Of a DNA stretch of 64,000 bases, positions 32,016 through 40,443 are shown piece after piece. The translations under genes were made by a program, and so were the position numbers. The DNA comes from Streptomyces aureoverticillatus (GTDB lineage Bacteria > Actinomycetota > Actinomycetes > Streptomycetales > Streptomycetaceae). Every line of letters begins with the position of its first letter. The first letter of the stretch is position 1. A model generated the notes under the pieces. That model had not been told where the DNA came from. It saw only the letters and a program-made list of their open reading frames with translations, and did no database searches. The stretch covers positions 56,970-120,969 of the forward strand of contig NZ_BMSY01000019.1 in assembly GCF_014649395.1 (NCBI RefSeq), written 5' to 3'.

Positions 32016-34394
32016 GTGAGAGCGCGCACAAGAATGCTGTTGGCCGCGACCACCATCTCGGTGCCCCTGGTGGTGCCGATGTCGGCGACGGCGGAGAACC
32101 CGGAGAATTCCTACGCGGTACCGGGCCTTGAGAAGCCGGTCTCGCTGACCGTCGACACATGGGGCGTGCCCCACATCTCCGCGTCCAGCACGGGTGACCT
32201 CTTCCAGGCACAGGGCTTCACCGCCGCGCGGGACCGGCTCTTCCAGATGGACACCTGGCGCCGGAGCGGGCTCGGTGAGCTCAGCGAGGTGCTCGGCCCG
32301 CGCCATGTGGAACAGGACCGGGCCGCGCGGCTGTTCCTCTACCGCGGGAACATGGACAAGGAGTGGGCGAGCTACGGCCCGCGGGCCAAGGAGGTGGCGA
32401 CCCGCTTCGCAGCCGGCGTCAACGCCTACGTGGACTGGCTGGAGAAGAACCCGGACGCCATGCCGCAGGAGTTCCGCAAGCTCGGCTACAAGCCCGCGCG
32501 CTGGAAGCCGCAGGACCTGGTGCGGATCCGCGCCCACGGTCTCGTCAGCAACCTCACCAAGGAGGTCACCCGGGCGAAGCTCATGTGCCTCGGCGGACCG
32601 GACGCGGGCAAGTACCTGTCGAAGCTGGAGCCGAAGCACAAGCCCGAGGTGCCGGACGGCCTCGACCTGTGCTCGCTCCCGGACGACGTCCTGGACACCT
32701 ACAGGCTCGCCACGTCGCCGGTCACCTTCAGCAACGGCAGGATGGCGAAGGAGCCGGAGGACGTCCGGGCCTTGCGCGAGCACGCGAGTGGCAGCAACGC
32801 CTGGGCCGTCTCACCGAAGCGCACCTCGACCGGCAGGCCCATCCTCGCGGGTGACCCGCACCGGGTGAACACCTCGGTGCCCGCGAACCGGTACATCACC
32901 CACCTCTCCGCCCCCGGGCTGAACATCATCGGCGCGGGCGAGCCGTGGAACCCCGGAGTCAGCATGGGGCACAACGGGAACATCTCGTTCGGTCTCACCA
33001 ACCTGGCCGCCGACCAGTCGGACCTCTACGTGTACGACCTCAAGCCGGGCGACCCCACCAAGTACCGCTACGGCGGCGGCTGGGCGTCGATGAAGACCGT
33101 CGAGGACGACATTCCGGTGGCCGGCGGGGACGCGCGGAAGGCATCGCTCTCCTTCACCAGGCACGGCCCTGTGATCAAGGTGGACGAGGCGAAGAACAAG
33201 GCGTACGCGGTGCGCACGGTCTGGACGCAGCCCGGCACCTCGGCCTATCTGGGCAGCCTCAAGTTCCAGCAGGCCAAGAACTTCCACGCGTTCTCCAAGG
33301 CCGTGCGTGACTGGAAGGCTCCGGGCTCCAACCTCGTCTACGCGGACAAGAAGGGCGACATCGGCTGGGTGCCCGGCGCGCTCTCGCCGAAGCGCGAGGG
33401 CAAGGGCTACGACGGACTGCTCCCCGTGCCCGGCGACGGGCGCTACGAGTGGGCCGGGTTCAGCGACGGCGACGACTTCCCCAGCAAGCTCAACCCGAAG
33501 ACCGGTCTCGTCTCCTCCGCCAACGAGTACAACTTCCCCCGCGGTGAAAAGGCCCTCGGGTACGAGTGGGCGGAGCGCTACCGCAAGGACCGGATCGACG
33601 AGGTGCTGTCCCGGCAGTCGGGTACCTCCGTCGAGGACACCACGGACCTTCAGAACGACGTGAAGTCGCTGGCGGCCACCGAGATCCTGCCGTACCTGAA
33701 GGGCCTGGAGTCCTCGGACCCGACGACGAAGAAGGCGCTGGACCTGCTGCGCGGCTACGACGGTGTCGCGAGCAAGGACTCCGCGGAGGCGGTCCTCTTC
33801 GAGACCTGGGTCACCAACGTGCTCCACCCGGCGTGGGCTCGGGCGATGCTGCCCAAGGAGGCCGCACAGTATCTGACCCAGGGCAAGCTCATGCAGGACT
33901 TCCGCGTCGTGACCGACTCCTTCGCCCAACCCGAGGAGTGGTTCGGCGAGGGCGGGGCCCGGGCGAGGGACAAGCTGATCCTCGACACCCTGCCCACGGC
34001 GTATGACGAGGTGAGCCGGTTCCTCGGCACCGATCCCGCCAAGTGGAGCTGGGGCGCGGCGCAGATCCATGTGTTCCGGCACCCGCTCGGCGGCCCGAAC
34101 GTCGGCCCCACCCCGATGGACGGCACCTACCACACGGTCCGCGCGTCGACGTACCTCCCGAGCCTCTTCCCCCGCGTCCAAATCGTGGGACCCACCTTCA
34201 AGATGGCCCTCGATGTCGGCTCCTGGGACGACTCGCGCGCCATCAACGCGCCGGGCCAGTCCGGGGACGAGCGCAGCCCGCACTACGACGACCTCGCGGC
34301 GAAGTGGGGCGCCGGTGAGTACTTCCCGCTGCTCTACAGCAAGTCGGCGATCGAGAAGAACGCGGAAACAAGGATCACGCTCGACCCGGCGTGA
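32016..34394 (+). CDS. Secreted penicillin acylase family Ntn-hydrolase
   Basis: A 792-residue precursor of an amidase that cleaves acyl side chains from beta-lactams, N-acyl-homoserine lactones or similar amides. It has a signal peptide (1-27) and alpha and beta chains expected to be formed by self-cleavage at Gly259|Ser260 (HASGSNAWAV), Ser260 becoming the nucleophile. Other family marks are DTWGVPHI, QGFTAARDRLFQMD and the late NxxGxS-like region. GTG 32016 follows GAAGG; the frame is open to 31908 without a better site. Between the NACHT stop and this gene lie about 150 non-coding bases. Confidence 0.9.
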   Translation: MRARTRMLLAATTISVPLVVPMSATAENPENSYAVPGLEKPVSLTVDTWGVPHISASSTGDLFQAQGFTAARDRLFQMDTWRRSGLGELSEVLGPRHVEQDRAARLFLYRGNMDKEWASYGPRAKEVATRFAAGVNAYVDWLEKNPDAMPQEFRKLGYKPARWKPQDLVRIRAHGLVSNLTKEVTRAKLMCLGGPDAGKYLSKLEPKHKPEVPDGLDLCSLPDDVLDTYRLATSPVTFSNGRMAKEPEDVRALREHASGSNAWAVSPKRTSTGRPILAGDPHRVNTSVPANRYITHLSAPGLNIIGAGEPWNPGVSMGHNGNISFGLTNLAADQSDLYVYDLKPGDPTKYRYGGGWASMKTVEDDIPVAGGDARKASLSFTRHGPVIKVDEAKNKAYAVRTVWTQPGTSAYLGSLKFQQAKNFHAFSKAVRDWKAPGSNLVYADKKGDIGWVPGALSPKREGKGYDGLLPVPGDGRYEWAGFSDGDDFPSKLNPKTGLVSSANEYNFPRGEKALGYEWAERYRKDRIDEVLSRQSGTSVEDTTDLQNDVKSLAATEILPYLKGLESSDPTTKKALDLLRGYDGVASKDSAEAVLFETWVTNVLHPAWARAMLPKEAAQYLTQGKLMQDFRVVTDSFAQPEEWFGEGGARARDKLILDTLPTAYDEVSRFLGTDPAKWSWGAAQIHVFRHPLGGPNVGPTPMDGTYHTVRASTYLPSLFPRVQIVGPTFKMALDVGSWDDSRAINAPGQSGDERSPHYDDLAAKWGAGEYFPLLYSKSAIEKNAETRITLDPA

Positions 34395-34487
34395 AGCACG
34401 CGCGGGGGACCGGCGTGAAGAACGCGCGGGACCCGGCACAGAGCACGCGCGGGGCCACGGGCGACCGTGGCCCCGCGTGGGCCGGGC

Positions 34488-35585
34488 TCAGCGGCCCTGC
34501 AGCGCCTTCACGTTGTCCCCGAACGTCCAGCCCTTCGAGCCGTCCCAGTTGATCGACCAGGTCATCAGGCCCTTGAGCGCGCCGTTGTAGTGCCGCCAGG
34601 CCTGCGACACGAGGCTGGGGGACATGTGGCCGCCGCCCGCGCCGGGCTGGGCCGGGAGGCCCGGCACCTGCTTGTCGTAGGGGACCTTGATGGTCGTGCC
34701 CTGGATGACCAGGCCCTTGTTGAGGCAGTCCGTCTGGGCGGTGAAGCCCTGCACCGTGCCCGCGGAGTAGGAGTCGCCGGAGCAGCCGTACATGCTGCCG
34801 TTGTAGTACTGCATGTTGAGCCACCACAGGCGGCCGTTGTCGGCGTACTTCTTGATGATGGGCAGGTACGCGCCCCAGATGGAGCCGTACACCACGCTGC
34901 CGCCGGTGACGTACGCGGTCTCCGGAGCCATCGTCAGGCCGAAGTCGGGCGGCATCTTGGCGAGGACGCCGTCGATGATGCGGATGAGGTTGGACTGGGA
35001 CGGCGACAGCTGGTTGATGTTGCCGCTGCCGACGAGGCCCGTCTCGATGTCGATGTCGATCCCGTCGAAGTTGTACTTCTTCAGGATCGGCACGATGGTC
35101 TCGACGAAGCGGTCGGCGACGGCGCTCGAGCTCAGGTCGATGCCGGCCGTCGCGCCGCCGATGGACATCAGGATGGTGGCGCCGTCGGCCTTGGCCTGGC
35201 ACATCTCGGCGGGCGTCGCGACCTTCACCGTGGAGTCCATGCCGTCCTCCCACAGGACGGTCCCGTCGGAGCGGATGACGGGGAAGGCCGCGTTGATCAC
35301 GTTGTAGCCGTGCTGGCGGATGCGGGAATCGGTGATCGGCGTCCAGCCGAACGGCGGATGCACGCCGTTCGCCGCGCCGTCCCAGCTCTCCCAGTACCCC
35401 TGGAGCACCTTGCCCGTGGGCTTCGACTTCACCGCGCAGGTGTCGGCCCGCGGCGCGCTGGGCGCGTCCGGCGCACTTGACGTGCCTGGTGCACCGGGTG
35501 TGCCCGGTGCCGCCGCGGCCGGCAGTTGCGCCGCGCAGGCCAGCGCGAGGGCCGCTCCCAACAGACGTACCGTCCGACCGATCAT
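34488..35585 (-). CDS. Secreted GH18 chitinase
   Basis: A 365-residue chitinase: signal peptide (1-26), a Pro/Ala/Ser/Gly-rich linker (27-47) and a GH18 barrel (55-365). The catalytic motif DxxDxDxE is FDGIDIDIE with Glu181 as acid; SIGG is the substrate-shelf motif. There is no chitin-binding module. ATG 35585 has GGGAG 6 nt upstream. The promoter carries the pair of 12-bp direct repeats typical of Streptomyces chitinase genes, with its -35 inside the neighbouring gene's stop codon. Confidence 0.93.
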   Translation of the reverse strand: MIGRTVRLLGAALALACAAQLPAAAAPGTPGAPGTSSAPDAPSAPRADTCAVKSKPTGKVLQGYWESWDGAANGVHPPFGWTPITDSRIRQHGYNVINAAFPVIRSDGTVLWEDGMDSTVKVATPAEMCQAKADGATILMSIGGATAGIDLSSSAVADRFVETIVPILKKYNFDGIDIDIETGLVGSGNINQLSPSQSNLIRIIDGVLAKMPPDFGLTMAPETAYVTGGSVVYGSIWGAYLPIIKKYADNGRLWWLNMQYYNGSMYGCSGDSYSAGTVQGFTAQTDCLNKGLVIQGTTIKVPYDKQVPGLPAQPGAGGGHMSPSLVSQAWRHYNGALKGLMTWSINWDGSKGWTFGDNVKALQGR

Positions 35586-35657
35586 GGCGTGCTCCCTCGG
35601 GGAGGCCTTGCTGCGGATGGGATGTGGTGCGGGGGCAATACGGGTGTGATGCGGCAG

Positions 35658-35686
35658 ACGGTAAGTAGGTATAGACCTTTCGTCAA
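35658..35686 (-). promoter_or_regulatory. Chitinase promoter
   Basis: On the minus strand, -35 TTGACG (complement of 35681-35686) and -10 TACCGT (complement of 35658-35663) have a 17-bp spacer. Transcription would start near 35650, giving a leader of about 65 nt. The -35 shares bases with the TGA stop of the upstream metallo-hydrolase gene. Confidence 0.7.
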
Positions 35687-35699
35687 TAGGTCTGGGCCA
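35667..35699 (-). promoter_or_regulatory. Pair of 12-bp chitinase direct repeats
   Basis: On the minus strand TGGCCCAGACCT (complement of 35688-35699) and AGGTCTATACCT (complement of 35667-35678) match the known Streptomyces chitinase repeat TGGTCnAGACCT and flank the -35, 21 bp apart (two turns). Such repeats are known sites for chitin induction and glucose repression; they also resemble half of a DasR site. Confidence 0.75.
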
Positions 35700-36588
35700 A
35701 TGCGGAGTTGAAGCGGAACTCGGAGTTCTGGGGCTGTGCGCCGTCCGGTGTGCGCACCCGGCCCCCCGTCGGTGCCGCGAAGTGGCTGCCGAGCAACAGC
35801 GCCTCGGTGTCCGCCACCGAGGCGAGCAGGGTGCGGCGGGTGCGTTCCGCCAGGGCGGGGTCGATGTCCACGCAGGATCCGATGCCGGGCCGGGCGATCT
35901 GGACCGGGTGGTGGACGGCGTCACCGGTGATCAGGGCGGTGCGGTCGTCGCCGCGCAGTTCGACGGCCACCTGGCCGGGCGTGTGCCCGGGCGCGGGCAG
36001 CAGGCGCACGCCCGGTGCGACCTCGGCCGGACCGGCCGAGGTGTCCACCAGGTCGAGCAGGCCCGCGTCCCGCACGGGATGGACGGAGTCGCGGAACATC
36101 TGGCGCCGGGGCTCCTCCATGTCCGCGGACGCCCAGTGGTCCCACTCCGTACGGGTGGTGAGATAGCGGGCGTTGGGGAAGGTGGGCACCCAACTGCCGC
36201 CCTCCGCGCGGGTGTTCCAGCCGACGTGGTCGGCGTGCAGGTGGGTGAGGATCACCAGGTCGACGGTGTCGGGCGGGAATCCGGCCTCGGTGAGCCGGTC
36301 GAGGTAGTCGGTGTCCAGGTCGTGCCAGGCCGGGTTGGCGCGCTGCTTGCCGTTGCCGATGCAGGTGTCCACGAGGATGCGGCGGCCGCCGAGGGAGATC
36401 GCGAAGCTGTGGCTGTTGAGGCGGAGCGTGCCCGCGGCGTCGGCGAAGTCGGGGTGCAGCCAGGGGGTGCCGGTGACGACGTCCGGGGTGGCGTCGGGCA
36501 GTAGCCAGGGGCCCGTCTCGGGCGGGAGCGGCACTTCGTCGACGCGGTGGGCGGTGATGCCGCCGAGGGTCCAGGTGGCAGGGGGCAT
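35683..36588 (-). CDS. MBL-fold metallo-hydrolase (lactonase/glyoxalase-like)
   Basis: A 301-residue cytoplasmic metallo-beta-lactamase-fold hydrolase. The metal site is THLHADHVGW, with further ligands in PAPGHTPGQ, ITGDAVHH and a late GSHFAAPTGG. The overall pattern resembles quorum-quenching lactonases and related esterases; substrate unknown. Start 36588 (MPPATWTLGG) has AAAGG 6 nt upstream; an in-frame ATG at 36654 would add 22 residues. It is divergent from the AtzG-like/amidase genes across a large dyad, suggesting shared control by the TetR at 38488. Confidence 0.85.
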   Translation of the reverse strand: MPPATWTLGGITAHRVDEVPLPPETGPWLLPDATPDVVTGTPWLHPDFADAAGTLRLNSHSFAISLGGRRILVDTCIGNGKQRANPAWHDLDTDYLDRLTEAGFPPDTVDLVILTHLHADHVGWNTRAEGGSWVPTFPNARYLTTRTEWDHWASADMEEPRRQMFRDSVHPVRDAGLLDLVDTSAGPAEVAPGVRLLPAPGHTPGQVAVELRGDDRTALITGDAVHHPVQIARPGIGSCVDIDPALAERTRRTLLASVADTEALLLGSHFAAPTGGRVRTPDGAQPQNSEFRFNSALAQTY

Positions 36589-36655
36589 GACGGGCCTTTC
36601 GGGGTGTGGGGGCTTCGTCCTGTGAGTGAGGCGGGGGGTGACGTCCATGGACACC

Positions 36656-36724
36656 TAAAAGCTATCCCTTTGCGTTAGCCGACGTTAGGCGCTACGGTCG
36701 CTTAACGCAAGCGCTTAGCTTTTA
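36656..36724. promoter_or_regulatory. 69-bp dyad between metallo-hydrolase and amidase genes
   Basis: Three nested inverted-repeat pairs share one centre at 36690: TAAAAGCT/AGCTTTTA (36656-36663, 36717-36724), TTGCGTTA/TAACGCAA (36670-36677, 36703-36710) and CGAC/GTCG (36680-36683, 36697-36700). It fills the divergent promoter region. The GCGTTA half-site recurs before tetR at 38468-38479, which points to the TetR protein as the ligand. Confidence 0.7.
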
Positions 36725-36787
36725 CGTGGCCTCGTACGGGCCGCCCCACCCGTGGCCTCGACAGGCCGCCCCGCACCCGGAGGAACC

Positions 36788-37012
36788 ATGCCCCCCGAGG
36801 CCCCCGTGCCCGCAGACCTCACTCCCCAGGACGTCGCCCAGTGGGCCCGCCGCGCCGGACTCCCGCTGGAGAGCGAGCGTCTGGACGCCGTGACCGCCAC
36901 CGCCAACCACATCCAGGCCGTCGTCGCCACCCTGCGCGAGCTGGACTTCGCCGACGTGCCGCCCGCGTCCGCCGACACCGTGGGTCCGGAGGTGCGCGAT
37001 GCGGCCGTATGA
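36788..37012 (+). CDS. AtzG/GatC-like small partner of amidase (DUF4089-like)
   Basis: A 74-residue helical protein (LTPQDVAQWARRAGLPLESERLDAV...LRELDFADVPPAS). It resembles AtzG and the GatC family, which form a small subunit bound to an amidase-signature enzyme and stabilise it. ATG 36788 follows GGAGG with a short spacer. Its end overlaps the amidase start by 14 bp, consistent with forming a complex with it. Sequence similarity is modest, so the assignment also relies on context. Confidence 0.7.
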   Translation: MPPEAPVPADLTPQDVAQWARRAGLPLESERLDAVTATANHIQAVVATLRELDFADVPPASADTVGPEVRDAAV

Positions 37013-38465
37013 GCTGACCCTCGCCGCCGCGGCCGCCGCGATCCGTGCCGGGGAGCTGTCACCCGTCGAACTCACCGACTCCGTGCTCGCACGCGCCGAA
37101 GCCGTCGAAGGCCGACTGCACGCGTTCGTGACCCTGCGGGCCGACGAGGCACGCGCCTCCGCCGCACGGGCCGCACACGAGATCGCGGCCGGCCGCGCGC
37201 GGGGCCCGCTGCACGGCGTCCCGATGGGTCTGAAGGACCTCATAGACGTCAAGGGACAGCCCACGACCGCCAGTTCGTCCGTCCGCGCCGACCACGTCGC
37301 GGACGCGGACAGCGCCGTGGCCGCCCGCCTCGCCGACGCCGGCGCGGTCCTGCTCGGCAAGACCCACACCCATGAGTTCGCGTACGGTCTGACGACCCCG
37401 CAGACGCGGAACGCCTGGGACGCGGGCCGGGTCGCGGGCGGCTCCAGCGGCGGCTCGGCCGTCGCCGTCGCGGCCGGGGAGGCCACCTTCGCGCTCGGCA
37501 CCGACACCGGCGGCTCCATCCGGGTCCCCGCCGCCCTCAACGGCGTCGTGGGGCTCAAGCCGACCTACGGCCTGGTGCCCCGGGACGGCGTGACGTCGCT
37601 CTCCTGGTCCCTCGACCACGTCGGCCCCGTCACCCGCACCGTCGAGGACGCGGCCCTCGTCCTCGCCACCCTGACCGGCCACGACCCACGCGACCCGGCC
37701 GACGCCACCGTGCCGCGCCAGGGCCGGCGCCCCTACCCCGAGGGCGACTTGACCGGCCTGCGCGTCGGCGTCCCCCGGAACTACTACTTCGACCGCGTCG
37801 CCCCCGACGTGGAGTCCGCCGTGCGCGACGCCATCGACCGGCTGCGCGACCTCGGCGCCGAACTCGTCGACGTCGAGATCCCCATGACCCGCTACGTCCA
37901 GGCCGTCCAGTGGGGCCTGATGGTGCCCGAGGCCACCTCGTACCACGAGCGGACGCTCCGCGCGGCACCCGAGTTGTACGCCCCCGACGTCCGCGTACTC
38001 CTCGAAGCGGGCGAACTCCTCCTCGCAGGTGACTACTTGCGCGCCCAGCGGGCCCGGACCCTGATGCGGCGCGCCTGGACGCGGATGCTGGACGCCGTCG
38101 ACGTCATCGCCGCGCCCACCGTGCCGCTGACCGCCGCACCCGCGGGACAGCAGTCCGTGCAGTGGGCCGACGGGAGCGTGGAGAGCGTGTCCGACAGCTA
38201 TGTGCGGCTGTCGGCCCCCGCCAACATCACCGGTGTGCCGGCCCTGACCGTGCCCGTCGGCCAGGACCGGGCCGGGCTGCCCGTCGGCATGCAGCTCATC
38301 GGGCGGCCGCTGGGGGAGCGGACGGTGCTGCGCGTGGGGAGCGCGTACGAGGCGACGCGGGCGGACGCGGGTCGCCTCGCCCCGGAGACGGGCACCCCAG
38401 CGGCGGCGGAATCGATGCCTCCGGCGCCCCCGGCAGCCCGGCACCTGCCCGGCCGTAGAAGCTAG
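36999..38465 (+). CDS. Amidase-signature family hydrolase (AtzE/GatA-like)
   Basis: A 488-residue enzyme hydrolysing a C-N bond through the Ser-cisSer-Lys triad: Lys79 (MGLKDLID), cis-Ser150 (AGGSSGGSA) and Ser173 (DTGGSIRVPAALNG). Together with an AtzG-like partner it resembles carboxybiuret hydrolase-type complexes, but the substrate is not set. The last ~35 residues are a Pro/Ala-rich extension. ATG 36999 has GGAGG 6 nt upstream. tetR follows 22 bp downstream. Confidence 0.88.
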   Translation: MRPYELTLAAAAAAIRAGELSPVELTDSVLARAEAVEGRLHAFVTLRADEARASAARAAHEIAAGRARGPLHGVPMGLKDLIDVKGQPTTASSSVRADHVADADSAVAARLADAGAVLLGKTHTHEFAYGLTTPQTRNAWDAGRVAGGSSGGSAVAVAAGEATFALGTDTGGSIRVPAALNGVVGLKPTYGLVPRDGVTSLSWSLDHVGPVTRTVEDAALVLATLTGHDPRDPADATVPRQGRRPYPEGDLTGLRVGVPRNYYFDRVAPDVESAVRDAIDRLRDLGAELVDVEIPMTRYVQAVQWGLMVPEATSYHERTLRAAPELYAPDVRVLLEAGELLLAGDYLRAQRARTLMRRAWTRMLDAVDVIAAPTVPLTAAPAGQQSVQWADGSVESVSDSYVRLSAPANITGVPALTVPVGQDRAGLPVGMQLIGRPLGERTVLRVGSAYEATRADAGRLAPETGTPAAAESMPPAPPAARHLPGRRS

Positions 38466-38467
38466 AA

Positions 38468-38479
38468 CTTAGCGTTAAG
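38468..38479. promoter_or_regulatory. Operator-like CTTAGCGTTAAG before tetR
   Basis: A near-palindromic 12-mer, 8 bp before the tetR ATG. It shares the GCGTTA core with the large dyad at 36656-36724. Likely a second binding site of the same regulator, giving autoregulation. Confidence 0.55.
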
Positions 38480-38487
38480 GTGGCCGC

Positions 38488-39057
38488 ATGAGTCCCAAGC
38501 CCATGGCCCGCCCCGGCGGGCGCAGCGCCCGTGTGCAGGCGTCCGTGCACGCCGCCGTGCGCGAGCTGGAGGCCGAGCAGGGCCGCGCGGCGCTGACCGT
38601 CCCGCTGGTCGCGGCGCGGGCCGGGGTCACCCCGTCGACGATCTACCGTCGCTGGGGCGACCTCCAGGAACTCCTGTCGGACGTCGCCGTGGAGCGGCTG
38701 CGCCCCGACACGGAACCGGCGGACCACGGTGACCTGCGCGCCGACCTGACGGCCTGGACGGAGCAGTTCCTCGACGAGATGTCGTCCACCGCGGGCCGCG
38801 CCTACATCCGCGACGCGCTCCTCGGCGACCCGGACGGCGGCAACGCGGGCCAGTGCTCCGCCTACGCCGCCGCCCAGGTCGACCTCGTCCTCGCCCGCGC
38901 CCACGAGCGCGGCGAGGACGGGGCCCCCGCGCGCGAGGCCGTCCTGGACCATGTCGTCGCGCCGATCATGTACCGCATCCTGTTCCGCCCGGAGGGGCTC
39001 TCGGCGGAGTACGCGCGCGAGCTGGTGGAGCGGACGCTGGACGGGCTGCCGGGCTGA
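38488..39057 (+). CDS. TetR-family regulator
   Basis: A 189-residue repressor. The helix-turn-helix is LTVPLVAARAGVTPSTIYRRWGDLQELL (about 37-64), followed by a TetR C-terminal domain (DALLGDPDGGNAGQCSAYAAAQ). It follows the amidase gene by 22 bp on the same strand. The shared half-site before it and in the divergent region supports control of the metallo-hydrolase/amidase unit. A second in-frame ATG lies five codons downstream. Confidence 0.88.
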   Translation: MSPKPMARPGGRSARVQASVHAAVRELEAEQGRAALTVPLVAARAGVTPSTIYRRWGDLQELLSDVAVERLRPDTEPADHGDLRADLTAWTEQFLDEMSSTAGRAYIRDALLGDPDGGNAGQCSAYAAAQVDLVLARAHERGEDGAPAREAVLDHVVAPIMYRILFRPEGLSAEYARELVERTLDGLPG

Positions 39058-39378
39058 ACCCGGCGTCCTGCGCTCCCGCGCGGCTCCCGTCCTCCGGCGC
39101 GGTGTCCCCGCCTGCGGCGCGGCGTCTCGGCCTGCGGCGCGGTGTCCCGTACCGCGGCGCGTCGTGCCACCGCTCGGCCGCCGCCGCGCTGTCGCCGGGA
39201 ACAGCAGCGCCTTGGTGCCGTACCCCGTGATCGGGGAGGGAGGCGCATCCCGGGACAGCAGGGAGGGGAGGGCGGGGGCCGAACGGCTGCCTCTTATTGC
39301 ACATCTATTGCAACTACTATGGCTAGGCGGTAGACGCGGAAAGAAACCGCAAAATCGAACGGCGTCGGGAGAACAGTC
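39058..39378. other. Non-coding stretch with GC-rich repeats, then an AT-rich promoter region
   Basis: About 39080-39160 consists of imperfect repeats of GCGGCGCGGTGTC-type units with no supported gene. From 39293 the base composition shifts to AT-rich, as expected of a promoter for the following operon. A -35-like TTGCAA at 39308-39313 with a TAGACG 17 nt later is possible. Confidence 0.5.
39295..39313. promoter_or_regulatory. TATTGCA direct/inverted repeat upstream of the TsaD-like operon
   Basis: TATTGCA occurs at 39295-39301 and 39306-39312, 11 bp apart (one helical turn). The same bases also form TTGCA-N7-TGCAA. TTGCA-type dyads are common MarR-family operators. The adjoining TGCAACTAC (39309-39317) is shared, inverted, with the site before the STAS gene at 10518-10526. 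Confidence 0.4.
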
Positions 39379-40443
39379 ATGGCCGCCCCTCGGATCGTGC
39401 TGGGAATCGAGTCGTCCTGCGACGAGACGGGCGCGGGCCTCGTCCGCGACGGACGGCTGCTCGGGCACGCGGTGGCGTCGAGCATGGACGAGCACGCCCG
39501 GTTCGGCGGCGTCGTCCCCGAGATCGCGGCCCGCGCGCACGTGCACGCCCTGAACCCGGTCGTCCGCCGCGCCCTGGACCAGGCGGGCCTGCGCCTCGAC
39601 GACATCGGCGCGGTCGCCGTGACCACAGGACCCGGCCTGTCCGGCGCCCTCCAGGTCGGCCTCGCCGGGGCGAAGGGCCTGGCCTACGCACTGGACGTAC
39701 CGCTGTACGGAGTGCACCACCTCGCCGGGCACGTCGCCGCCGACACCCTGGAGCACGGCCCGCTGCCCGACCCGTGCGTCGTCCTGATCGTCTCCGGCGG
39801 CCACACCTCGCTCCTCCTTGTCCGCGACCTGGCGCGCGATCCGATCACGCACCTCGGCGACACCCTGGACGACGCGGCGGGCGAGTGCTTCGACAAGGTG
39901 GCCCGCGTCTTCGGCCTGCCCTACCCGGGCGGTCCGGCCGTCGACAGGGCGGCCCGCGCGGGCTCGGCGGACGCCGTGGCCTTCCCGCGCCCCCTGACCG
40001 GGCCGGGCGACGACCCGTACGCCTTCTCCTTCTCCGGCCTGAAGACGGCCGCCGCGCGCTGGGCCGAGCGGCACGCAGACGGCGTCCTGCCGGTGGCCGA
40101 CGGCGCCGCCGCGCTGCAAGAGGCCGTCGCCGACGTCCTCACCCGCAAGGCCGTCGCCGCCTGCGCCGCGCACGGCGTGGACACCCTCGTCGTGGTCGGC
40201 GGCGTCGCCGCCAACTCCCGCGTGCGGGCCCTCGCCGAGGAGCGCTGCCGGGCGGCCGGGATCACCCTGCGCGTCCCCCCGCCCGGCCTGTGCACCGACA
40301 ACGGCGCGATGATCGCCGCCGTCGGGGACCTGCTGCTGCGCGCGGGCGCCGAGCCCGCGCCCCTGGACGTGTCGATCGACCCCTCGGCGCCGCTGGAGTA
40401 CGCCGCGCTGCACCCCACGACCACCTTCACGAGGGCCGCCTGA
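39379..40443 (+). CDS. TsaD-like (Kae1/Gcp family) protein, probable second copy
   Basis: A 354-residue ASKHA-fold protein of the family that makes threonylcarbamoyl-adenosine (t6A) in tRNA. The N-terminus LGIESSCDETG, the metal-binding HLAGH (His114, His118), SGGHTSLLL, DDAAGECFDKVAR and FSFSGLKTA are all present, so the active site looks intact. As I remember it, the usual Streptomyces TsaD has a longer, His-rich C-terminus and sits with tsaB/tsaE, which are absent here; this suggests a paralog with a special role. ATG 39379 has GGGAG 7 nt upstream and the stop overlaps the GNAT start (TGATG). Confidence 0.85.
   Translation: MAAPRIVLGIESSCDETGAGLVRDGRLLGHAVASSMDEHARFGGVVPEIAARAHVHALNPVVRRALDQAGLRLDDIGAVAVTTGPGLSGALQVGLAGAKGLAYALDVPLYGVHHLAGHVAADTLEHGPLPDPCVVLIVSGGHTSLLLVRDLARDPITHLGDTLDDAAGECFDKVARVFGLPYPGGPAVDRAARAGSADAVAFPRPLTGPGDDPYAFSFSGLKTAAARWAERHADGVLPVADGAAALQEAVADVLTRKAVAACAAHGVDTLVVVGGVAANSRVRALAEERCRAAGITLRVPPPGLCTDNGAMIAAVGDLLLRAGAEPAPLDVSIDPSAPLEYAALHPTTTFTRAA

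Noticed and set aside
38296..40413. Long minus-strand frame across tetR and tsaD-like genes
   Set aside because: Composition is typical of shadow translation, and both + strand genes are well supported.
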